Origin: Candidatus Aquidulcis sp. | GTDB lineage: Bacteria > Chloroflexota > Anaerolineae > Anaerolineales > E44-bin32 | Length of the DNA stretch: 7,156 nucleotides | Direction of reading: 5' to 3' | Assembly: GCA_020723365.1 (NCBI GenBank) | Contig: DYJB01000144.1 | Location: 1 to 7,156, forward strand | Part shown: positions 1 to 5,755 of the stretch, in pieces | How the letters are laid out: each line of letters starts with the position of its first letter | Position numbering within the stretch: position 1 is the first letter of the stretch | Made by a program: the position numbers and the translations under genes | The notes under the pieces: generated by a model | What the model was told of the DNA's origin: nothing | The model's database searches: none | Seen by the model: the letters and a program-made list of their open reading frames with translations, nothing else

Positions 1-915
1 GACGACCTTCAAACGGTAGTACAGGTCCTCGCGGAAGTGCCCATCGCGGATCATGCCGGGCAGATCGCGGTTGGAGGCGGCCAGGATCTGAATGTCGACG
101 GCGATCTCGTTGACGCCGCCCACGCGGCGGAAGCGCTGCTCGTCCAGGACGCGCAGCAGCTTGGCCTGCATATCCATCTTGGTGGACGAGATCTCGTCCA
201 GGAAGAGGACGCCCGTGTCGGCGACCTCGATCAGGCCCGGCTTGCGCTTCTGGGCGCCGGTGAAGGCGCCGGCCTCGTGCCCGAAGAGCTCCGACTCGAT
301 CATCGTGTCCGGCAAAGCGGCGCAGTTGATTGGCACGAACGGCTTGTCGCGGCGCGAGCCCCAGTTGCGGATGGCCTGCGCCAGGACCTCCTTCCCTGTG
401 CCGGTCTCCCCGGTGATGAGCACCGAGGCAGCGGCCGAGGCGGCGCGTTTGGCTTCGTCCACGACGCGCAGCATGGCCGGAGTCTCGCCCGCCACCCATT
501 CGACCTCGCCATGCGTCGCCTGGCGGAGCAGCGCCAGCTCGCGGCGCAGCCCGACCATCTCGCGCGCTCGCTCGACGGCCTTCAGCAGGCGCTCGAAGTC
601 GAGCGGCTTCTGCAGGAAGTCCTGCGCGCCCAGCTTCATCGCTTCGACGGCAATCTCGACCTCTCCGTAGGCCGTGATCATGATCACCGGCGGGCTGGGG
701 TTCTCGCGGCCAATGCGGTCGAGAAGCGTCAGCCCCGATCCGTCAGGCAGGTTGACATCCAGGAGCACGATGTCGGCCTGGCCGGCATCGAGCACCTTGC
801 GCGCCTGGGCCAGGTCCCCGGCCTGGAAGGTCTCGTAGCCGGCATCGCGCAGCGCCTCGCTGACGAACGTGCGGGCGGTCTCTTCATCGTCGACGATCAG
901 GATGGTGGCGGTCAT
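1..915 (-). CDS. NtrC-family sigma-54-dependent response regulator (C-terminus beyond window)
   Basis: Cytoplasmic transcription activator of the enhancer-binding type: a receiver domain controls an AAA+ ATPase that remodels the sigma-54 RNA polymerase closed complex. I translated 305 codons from the ATG at 915, and the frame is still open at base 1. The receiver (about residues 1-120) has acidic pair D9/D10, phospho-acceptor D53 (LLDVNLP), T81 (ITAYGE) and K103 (QKPLD). The AAA+ domain follows, with Walker A GETGTGKE (169-176), the sigma-54-contacting GAFTGA loop (216-221), Walker B VLFLDE (236-241), sensor-like AASNRDL and FREDLYYRL near the window edge. The end of the ATPase domain and the expected Fis-type HTH lie outside. 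Its ATG overlaps the kinase stop as ATGA (912-915), implying translational coupling. The intact GAFTGA indicates a true sigma-54 activator and not a sigma-70-type NtrC relative. Signal and targets are unknown, so no gene symbol is given. Confidence 0.96.
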   Translation of the reverse strand, partial: MTATILIVDDEETARTFVSEALRDAGYETFQAGDLAQARKVLDAGQADIVLLDVNLPDGSGLTLLDRIGRENPSPPVIMITAYGEVEIAVEAMKLGAQDFLQKPLDFERLLKAVERAREMVGLRRELALLRQATHGEVEWVAGETPAMLRVVDEAKRAASAAASVLITGETGTGKEVLAQAIRNWGSRRDKPFVPINCAALPDTMIESELFGHEAGAFTGAQKRKPGLIEVADTGVLFLDEISSTKMDMQAKLLRVLDEQRFRRVGGVNEIAVDIQILAASNRDLPGMIRDGHFREDLYYRLKVV

Positions 916-2879
916 CGCGGGATCTCATCCTCGGTGGGGAAGGGCAGCCGGATGGTGAACACCGTTCCGGCGCCGGCGTAGCTCTCGACGAGCAAGGCGC
1001 CCTTGTGAGCGCTGACGATGCGGCGGCTGATGGCCAGGCCCAGGCCGGTGCCGTCCTTCTTGGTCGTATAGAACGGGTCGAAGATGCGCTCGACGACGTC
1101 GGCCGGGATGCCCGGGCCGGTGTCGGCGACCTTCAGGTCGACCGACTGCGCCTCCGGGGCCGGCGCCAGCGTGATCGAGAGCGTCCCGCCTTCCGGCATG
1201 GCCTGCAGGGCATTGGTCATCAGGTTGACAATGACCTGCTCGAGGGTGCGCGGGTCGGCGCTCACCTGGGCCGGTGTGGCCTCGAAGGCGGTGTGGACGC
1301 GCACGCCGGATTGGGAGAGGCGCGGCTTCCAGCGCTCGAGCAGCCGGCGCAGCATCTCGGCCAGGTCGAGCGACTCCATCTTGAGCTCGAGAGGCCGGGC
1401 GAAGAAAAGCACGTCGCTCATCAGCTGGTCCAGACGGGTGCATTCCTTGCGGATGCGCTCGAGGGACTCGTGCAGGGGGTGCTCCGGGCCGAGGCGCGAG
1501 GCGACGAGCTGCACACCGGTGCTGATGTTGTTAATCGGGTTGCGCACCTCGTGGGCGAAGATGGCGCTGACCTCGCCCAATAGCGCCCGCTGGGTAAGCA
1601 GCTCATTCTGCGTCTCGATGGCTTGGTGCTCGCTGCGATCGCCAAGCACGAGCAGCAGCCTCGCCTCGCCGGCGCGCGTCGGCAGCACCTTGAGGTAGGC
1701 AGGAAAGGACGTCCCGTCGCGGCGGTGGAACACCAGTCCGGACTGCTCAACCTGGAGCTCATGTCCCAGGGCGTCGAGCAGCAGCGGGCGAACATCCTTG
1801 GGGCCCACCAGCACGTCCTGGATCGCCAGCCGATCCAGCTCGGCCGGCTGGTAGCCGAGCAGATTGGCCGCGGCCCGGTTGACGCGCACGACGAGCAAGT
1901 TCTCGTCGAGAGCCACCACGCCCTCGCGCAATCCGGCGAGCAGGGCCTGCACCTCGGTCTCGAGCTGGTAGGTGCTCCCCTGGATGTCGGCCATGGCCGC
2001 CTGCTGCAGGCCGAGCACAATCGCCGCATGGCAGATGTTGGCTGCCAGAGCAAGCAGGACGTCGGCCTCGGCCGGGGCATCGTCAGCGTCGGCCCAGCCG
2101 GCAACCAGCACCCCGATCCACGCCGCGGGCGTGCCCAGCGGGACGGTGCGCAGAACAGTCCAGCCCACGCTCCGGGCAGCCTTGTGCAGAGGGTGATCGG
2201 GACGCTGCCCGAGCGTCCACGTAGCGGGCCGGTGGAGTGCATCCATCGGCTCGGCCGCCAGCACCTCTGGGAATTCGGCCGGCAAGGCTCCACCCTTGGC
2301 ATACCCCGGCGAGGAAGCAGCCAGGCGGTACAGTCCCATCCCGGAGGCATTCAGTGCCTTCGTGGCCATGCTGAGAGCACGCTCGATGGGTGCGCCGGCG
2401 CCCTCAAGCAGCGTGGCCGAGAGCTCCTGGAGCAGAACGAGGCGCTGGGTCTCCGCCTCGGCGCGCTGCTGGGATCGCAGGCGCTGGCTGCTTGGGCGCA
2501 GACGCAAGAGCAGGGCGAAGCGAGGGGTGCCGACGCTGGCGGCCGTGACGTCAACCGGCACGAGCTCGCCGGCATGCGTGCGCAGCGTCAGATCGTCGAG
2601 CCGGAGCTCGGGCGAAGGCCACTCGCCCGTGAGCGCAGCCAGCGTTCGCTCGCCGGGCTCGCCGGGGAAGAGGGCGATCGGCTCCATCGCCTCGGCGTCA
2701 GCACGCGACAGGCCTGTCAGGAGCAGGAAGGCGTGATTGCAGGAGAGAAGCGACGTCCCGTCGGGGGAGAGGACGGCCACAGCCTCCGCCAGCGAGTCGG
2801 CCAGGATCCGGAAGAGCTCACGGTGCGGATCGGGGCGGAACAATCGCGAGAGCGGGCTGGTCGGCTGTGGGCTCGGCAA
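912..2879 (-). CDS. Soluble PAS-GAF-PAS sensor histidine kinase (NtrB-like)
   Basis: Sensor kinase of 655 aa expected to phosphorylate the regulator encoded immediately downstream. Apparent order: PAS-like domain (about 20-130), a linker possibly coiled (130-150), GAF-like domain (about 150-295), second PAS (about 305-420, with the NRAAANLLGY signature), HisKA with H-box HEVRNP (phospho-His H443; E444 and N447 fit the HExxN dual kinase/phosphatase motif), then HATPase_c with N-box NLMTNALQAM (552-561), G1 DTGPGIP (586-592), F-box DPFYTT and G2 GTGLGLA (610-616). I see no membrane segment, so it probably senses a cytoplasmic ligand or redox state, as NtrB does. The start is a TTG at 2879, 3 bases after the rpoN TAA, with SD-like AGGGTG 6 nt upstream. 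A TTG at residue 13 is a weaker alternative. The stop overlaps the next start by 4 bp. The PAS/GAF boundaries are by eye; the ligand cannot be read from sequence. Confidence 0.95.
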   Translation of the reverse strand: MPSPQPTSPLSRLFRPDPHRELFRILADSLAEAVAVLSPDGTSLLSCNHAFLLLTGLSRADAEAMEPIALFPGEPGERTLAALTGEWPSPELRLDDLTLRTHAGELVPVDVTAASVGTPRFALLLRLRPSSQRLRSQQRAEAETQRLVLLQELSATLLEGAGAPIERALSMATKALNASGMGLYRLAASSPGYAKGGALPAEFPEVLAAEPMDALHRPATWTLGQRPDHPLHKAARSVGWTVLRTVPLGTPAAWIGVLVAGWADADDAPAEADVLLALAANICHAAIVLGLQQAAMADIQGSTYQLETEVQALLAGLREGVVALDENLLVVRVNRAAANLLGYQPAELDRLAIQDVLVGPKDVRPLLLDALGHELQVEQSGLVFHRRDGTSFPAYLKVLPTRAGEARLLLVLGDRSEHQAIETQNELLTQRALLGEVSAIFAHEVRNPINNISTGVQLVASRLGPEHPLHESLERIRKECTRLDQLMSDVLFFARPLELKMESLDLAEMLRRLLERWKPRLSQSGVRVHTAFEATPAQVSADPRTLEQVIVNLMTNALQAMPEGGTLSITLAPAPEAQSVDLKVADTGPGIPADVVERIFDPFYTTKKDGTGLGLAISRRIVSAHKGALLVESYAGAGTVFTIRLPFPTEDEIPR

Positions 2880-2882
2880 CGT

Positions 2883-4301
2883 TTACACCCTGAGTGCGGC
2901 GGGCTGGTCCTTCTTGCGGTGGCGCAGGCGCGCCGGGAGAATGCCTTCGATGGCGCGGTACTTGGCCACCGTGCGGCGGGCGACCTGGATGCCCTCGCGG
3001 CGCAAGCGGTCGACGATCTCGTCGTCGGTGAGCGGTCGCGGTTCCTGGTCGACCATCTCCTTGATGCGGTCGCGCACCGACAGACTGCGGTCGAAGAAGC
3101 GATCGAGGGGAATGATGCGTCCGTCGGGCAGCGCCACGGATTTGTGGGAGACGGCGCGCGAGATCGTCGACTCGTGCACGCCGATCTCGGTCGCCAGGCG
3201 GGCACGCGTCATCGGCTCCAGGAAACGGTCTCCGTTGAGGATGAACTCGCGCTGCTGGCGCACGAGAATCTCGAGCATCCGGCGCATGGTGTTGTTGCGC
3301 TGCTGCATGCACTTGACGAACAGGGCGGCGCGCTCCAGGTGGCGGGCCCATTCCTCAGACACAGGCTCCGTGCTCTCGGGGGCAGCCTGGCGGAACATCG
3401 GGTTGACCCGCAGCCAGCCGGCGACCGGGGCGAAGATCTCCACCATCAGGGCGGCCGCCTCGTCGCCGTTGCTGTGGCTGATCTGGATGTCGGGATTGTG
3501 ATAGACGTTCGGGTCGCTGGCTTGCGGCTGGCGCCCGGAGCCCCAGTAGGCCCTGGCCGGGTACGGATTGAGCGAGTCCTGGATGAACGCTGCCGCCTGC
3601 CGAATCCGGCTCAGAGGGACATCCAGGCTTGCGGCGATGCGCTCGTATTCGTGGCGGCCGAGCTCGGAGAAAGCCTGGTCCAGAATGCGGCGGGCAAGCT
3701 GGGTCAGCGACGAAGCGGCGTCCTGGAGATCGAGCTGGGCCAGCAGGGCCTGGCGCGGTCCGGGGGTGGCCAGCCCGGGCGGATCAGCGTGGGCGATCAT
3801 GGCCAGCACGCGCTCGACCTGAGCGAGCGTCGAGCGAGTCGTGCGGGCAATGATGACGGGAGCGTCTTGCAGGAAGCCATCCTCGTCCAGCGAGGAGAGG
3901 ATGTAGGCCGCCAGGTAGCGATCCGCCGGATCGAGCCCGGTCGCCAACTGCTGCAGCACGTGGACGGCCAGGTCCTCCGGAGCGGCCGGCTCGCGTTCGG
4001 CCGGCTGGGACTCGCCTGTCGTCTCGCGGCGGGAGTAGCTCGCCTCCCGTGGCGAGAGGAAGACAATCGGGCCGTCCTCGGCCTGCGGTCGGCTGCAGGC
4101 TGGGCAGGGGCCGGGCTGGGGCAGGTGCCGATGGCAGGCGGGGCAGACCCGGTCCTCAAGCAGTTCGAGGGCAGGGTTGGCGGCCAGCTCGCCCAGGATC
4201 TTGTCCCGGAGCTCAAGGTTGGAGAGCGCCAGGAGCGTCATCGTCTGCGCCAGGTGGGCAGTGGTGAGCGGTCGGATGGATTGGTCTTGTACTTGGTACA
4301 T
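2883..4301 (-). CDS. rpoN: RNA polymerase sigma-54 factor with four-Cys insert
   Basis: Alternative sigma factor that directs core polymerase to -24/-12 promoters and needs an AAA+ activator to open DNA. From the ATG at 4301 the protein is 472 aa, normal for the family. Region I is recognisable (LSNLELRDKILGEL, then NPALELLE) but poor in Gln. An unusual CPAC-x9-CPAC insert follows (C53, C56, C66, C69), then an acidic/polar linker and the core-binding domain (ADPPGL, LNPYPAR). The C-terminal DNA-binding part has the HTH GVHESTISRAVSHK and a clear RpoN box ARRTVAKYR (residues 441-449). The frame stays open to a TTG at 4358, but I chose 4301: it is an ATG, has GAGG 6 nt upstream, and gives a family-like N-terminus. 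It leads a tight operon with the kinase and the sigma-54 activator. Both sigma-70-like and sigma-54-like promoters lie upstream. The core-binding motif usually written GVGAR reads GLATPGPR here, so this is a divergent rpoN branch. Confidence 0.95.
   Translation of the reverse strand: MYQVQDQSIRPLTTAHLAQTMTLLALSNLELRDKILGELAANPALELLEDRVCPACHRHLPQPGPCPACSRPQAEDGPIVFLSPREASYSRRETTGESQPAEREPAAPEDLAVHVLQQLATGLDPADRYLAAYILSSLDEDGFLQDAPVIIARTTRSTLAQVERVLAMIAHADPPGLATPGPRQALLAQLDLQDAASSLTQLARRILDQAFSELGRHEYERIAASLDVPLSRIRQAAAFIQDSLNPYPARAYWGSGRQPQASDPNVYHNPDIQISHSNGDEAAALMVEIFAPVAGWLRVNPMFRQAAPESTEPVSEEWARHLERAALFVKCMQQRNNTMRRMLEILVRQQREFILNGDRFLEPMTRARLATEIGVHESTISRAVSHKSVALPDGRIIPLDRFFDRSLSVRDRIKEMVDQEPRPLTDDEIVDRLRREGIQVARRTVAKYRAIEGILPARLRHRKKDQPAALRV
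4095..4145 (-). other. Zinc-knuckle-like CxxC-x9-CxxC motif within rpoN
   Basis: Seventeen residues (C53 to C69 of the sigma-54 protein) read CPAC, nine residues rich in Pro and His, then CPAC. Two CxxC knuckles at this spacing are the usual arrangement for one structural zinc (zinc-ribbon/rubredoxin-like knuckles). The motif sits between region I, which contacts the activator and holds the closed complex, and the core-binding domain, where the linker is usually acidic and poorly conserved. Metal binding is inferred from cysteine spacing only. Confidence 0.7.
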
Positions 4302-4319
4302 GGTCCGCCTCGCCGTGGA

Positions 4320-4347
4320 AGTATACAGAAAGTCCCGGATTGCGCAA
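4320..4347 (-). promoter_or_regulatory. Sigma-70-type promoter for rpoN
   Basis: On the minus strand, TTGCGC (4347-4342) and TATACT (4325-4320) are separated by 16 bp; both are close to TTGACA and TATAAT. The predicted transcription start (near 4313) leaves a leader of only about a dozen bases before the ATG at 4301, still including GAGG. A transcript from here cannot use the upstream TTG at 4358, which supports the ATG as main start. The -35 lies in a TTGCGCAA palindrome (4340-4347), a possible but unproven operator. Confidence 0.5.
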
Positions 4348-4382
4348 CCAAGGTGCAAGTTCTATGCCGCCTGGCCCTGGCG

Positions 4383-4391
4383 TGCTAGAAT
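4383..4391 (+). promoter_or_regulatory. Extended -10 promoter for trmFO (leaderless)
   Basis: TGC-TAGAAT (TG at 4383-4384, hexamer 4386-4391) is a good extended -10. The trmFO ATG begins 6 bases after it, where transcription would normally start, so the mRNA would be leaderless. No purine-rich Shine-Dalgarno precedes the ATG, which fits. I see no convincing -35 at 17 bp, as is tolerated for extended -10 promoters. Confidence 0.5.
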
Positions 4392-4398
4392 CGTGCCA
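4383..4398 (-). promoter_or_regulatory. Sigma-54 (-24/-12) promoter facing rpoN
   Basis: Minus strand 4398 to 4383 reads TGGCACGATTCTAGCA. Against the consensus TGGCACG-N4-TTGCW it matches at every specified base but one (TAGCA for TTGCA), and GG and GC are exactly 10 bp apart, the spacing sigma-54 requires. With C of the GC at -12, transcription would start near 4372, upstream of rpoN and in its direction. It suggests that the sigma-54, kinase and activator operon is itself sigma-54 dependent. The site also overlaps the trmFO -10 element and the A of its ATG on the other strand. Confidence 0.6.
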
Positions 4399-5747
4399 TG
4401 TCACCAGGAACGGTCACCGTAATAGGGGGTGGGTTGGCAGGCAGCGAGGCTGCCTGGCAGCTTGCCGAGCGGGGCCACGAGGTCGTCCTGGTCGAGATGC
4501 GTCCGGGCGTGCCTACCGGGGCCCATGTCGGCGACAGGCTGGCGGAGCTGGTGTGTTCGAACTCGCTGGGTTCGGTGCTGCCGGACCGGGCTTCGGGCAT
4601 ACTGATCCGAGAGCTGGATGCGCTCGGATCGTTGCTGCTGGGCCTGGCGCGAGAGGCGGCCCTGCCGGCTGGCGGCGCCCTGGCTGTCGACCGGGAGCGA
4701 TTCAGCCAGGCGGTCACAAGCGCGCTTACCGGCCACCCGCGCCTGCGGCTGCTGCGTGAGGAAGCGCGGGGATTGCCCGCCGAGCCAGCGATCGTCGCCA
4801 GCGGACCGCTGACCTCAGCGGCGCTCTCCGGAGCACTGGCGCAGGCCCTGGGTGAGGATCAGCTGTACTTCTACGACGCGCTGGCTCCGATCGTCGAGGC
4901 GGACTCGATCGACCAAACGGTCGCCTTCCGAGGCTCGCGCTTCGGGCGCGGCCAGGACACCGAAGGCGACTACCTGAACTGCCCGCTTGATCGCGATGAG
5001 TATGAGGCGTTCGTCGATGCCCTGGTGAATGCTGAACGGGTCGACTTGCGCGGGTTTGAGGCGGCCGTTGGCAAGGGTGTTCGCGCCGGGGACGGGGTCT
5101 ACTTCGAGGGATGTTTGCCGGTCGAGGTGATCGCCGAGCGCGGCCGAGGCTCGCTGGCCTTCGGCCCCTTGCGTCCCATTGGATTGAAGGATCCACGAAC
5201 TGGCAGGCGGCCGCATGCCGTGGTGCAGCTCCGGCAGGACAACGCCGCCAGGACGCTCTACAACCTGGTGGGGTTGCAGACGAATCTGACGGAGGCAGCG
5301 CAGCGCAAGGTGATCCGGCTGATCCCTGGCCTGGCCGGGGCGCGTTTCGCCCGCTACGGCCAGATGCACCGCAACACCTTCGTCAACGCCCCGCGGGTGC
5401 TTGAGCCGACGCTCCGCGTGCGGGGACGGGAGGCCTTGTTCCTGGCAGGGCAGATCACTGGCGTCGAAGGTTATCTCGGGAACATCGCCACCGGTCTGCT
5501 GGCGGGCGTGAATGTCAGCCGTCATTTGGACGGGCGGCCGTTGCTCGAACTGCCGCGTACGTCGATGATTGGCGCCTTGTGCCGGTACGTGACGCATGCC
5601 GATGGCCGCACGTTCCAGCCCATGAAGGCGAACCTCGGGATCCTGGAGCCCCTGCTTGAGCGGCCGCGCTCCAGGCCGGAACGAGCGGGAGCCTATGCAG
5701 CCCAATCGGAGGCCGCAATCAGCGCGATCAAGGCATCAATCCTCTGA
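4398..5747 (+). CDS. trmFO: Methylenetetrahydrofolate-tRNA-(uracil-54-C5)-methyltransferase, FADH2-dependent
   Basis: TrmFO makes 5-methyluridine at position 54 in the T-loop of tRNAs, using 5,10-methylenetetrahydrofolate as carbon donor and FADH2 as reductant; it replaces SAM-dependent TrmA in many bacteria. The 449-aa protein has the usual family length. Near the N-terminus is the dinucleotide-binding GGGLAGSEAAWQLA (10-23), then EMRP, and ELVCSNSLGS with C53. VPAGGALAVDRE-like LPAGGALAVDRE follows (89-100), then FEGCLPVE with C239 (corresponding to the catalytic cysteine Cys226 of the B. subtilis enzyme), GPLRPIGLKDPRTG (256-269), YGQMHRNTFVNAP (320-332) and the C-terminal FAD-site LAGQITGVEGYLGNIATG. 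The enzyme is cytoplasmic. The ATG at 4398 directly follows an extended -10, implying leaderless translation. The stop is 6 bases before the next gene's ATG. Divergent from rpoN; no functional link to sigma-54 is obvious, so adjacency may be incidental. Confidence 0.97.
   Translation: MSPGTVTVIGGGLAGSEAAWQLAERGHEVVLVEMRPGVPTGAHVGDRLAELVCSNSLGSVLPDRASGILIRELDALGSLLLGLAREAALPAGGALAVDRERFSQAVTSALTGHPRLRLLREEARGLPAEPAIVASGPLTSAALSGALAQALGEDQLYFYDALAPIVEADSIDQTVAFRGSRFGRGQDTEGDYLNCPLDRDEYEAFVDALVNAERVDLRGFEAAVGKGVRAGDGVYFEGCLPVEVIAERGRGSLAFGPLRPIGLKDPRTGRRPHAVVQLRQDNAARTLYNLVGLQTNLTEAAQRKVIRLIPGLAGARFARYGQMHRNTFVNAPRVLEPTLRVRGREALFLAGQITGVEGYLGNIATGLLAGVNVSRHLDGRPLLELPRTSMIGALCRYVTHADGRTFQPMKANLGILEPLLERPRSRPERAGAYAAQSEAAISAIKASIL
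4438..4456. repeat. Perfect inverted repeat, candidate activator site
   Basis: CAGGCAGC (4438-4445), spacer GAG, GCTGCCTG (4449-4456): two perfect 8-base arms. Its centre is about 75 bp upstream of the predicted sigma-54 start near 4372, around where NtrC-type dimers can bind. It lies in the trmFO codons for the conserved nucleotide-binding loop, so protein constraint or chance could explain it. I saw no second full copy in the window. Confidence 0.3.
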
Positions 5748-5749
5748 GC

Positions 5750-5755
5750 TATAAT
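5750..5755 (+). promoter_or_regulatory. Possible -10 element (TATAAT) before the QC-like gene
   Basis: A perfect TATAAT begins 3 bases after the trmFO stop and shares bases with the ATG at 5754. The following 80 bases look less GC-rich than the surroundings. No good -35 is present 16-18 bp upstream and the TGn extension is absent. If used, transcription would start near 5762, and the gene would have to start at a later codon such as the GTG at 5838. Confidence 0.3.

Noticed and set aside
331..350. TGGCACG inside the regulator gene, resembling a sigma-54 -24 box
   Set aside because: No GC at the required 10-bp spacing; it lies in coding DNA on the strand opposite the gene.
674..687. Perfect 14-bp palindrome GTGATCATGATCAC
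   Set aside because: It encodes the conserved V-I-M-I-T strand of the receiver domain and lies deep inside the coding region; protein constraint explains it.
37..981. A 314-codon plus-strand frame opposite the response regulator
   Set aside because: Antisense shadow of a gene with full receiver and AAA+ motifs; no family features of its own.
1634..1642. GCGATCGCC, resembling the cyanobacterial HIP1 octamer
   Set aside because: A single occurrence in a high-GC gene; HIP1 is informative only when highly repeated.
4288..4300. TGTAC-TTG-GTACA dyad overlapping the rpoN start codon
   Set aside because: The arms are only 5 bases and part of the M-Y-Q-V-Q codons. It could weakly fold over the AUG, but there is not enough to call an operator or thermosensor.
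1623..4388. A 921-codon open frame on the plus strand, antisense to the kinase and rpoN genes
   Set aside because: No recognisable domain or motif. It mirrors two clearly conserved genes in high-GC DNA, where stop-free antisense frames are common.
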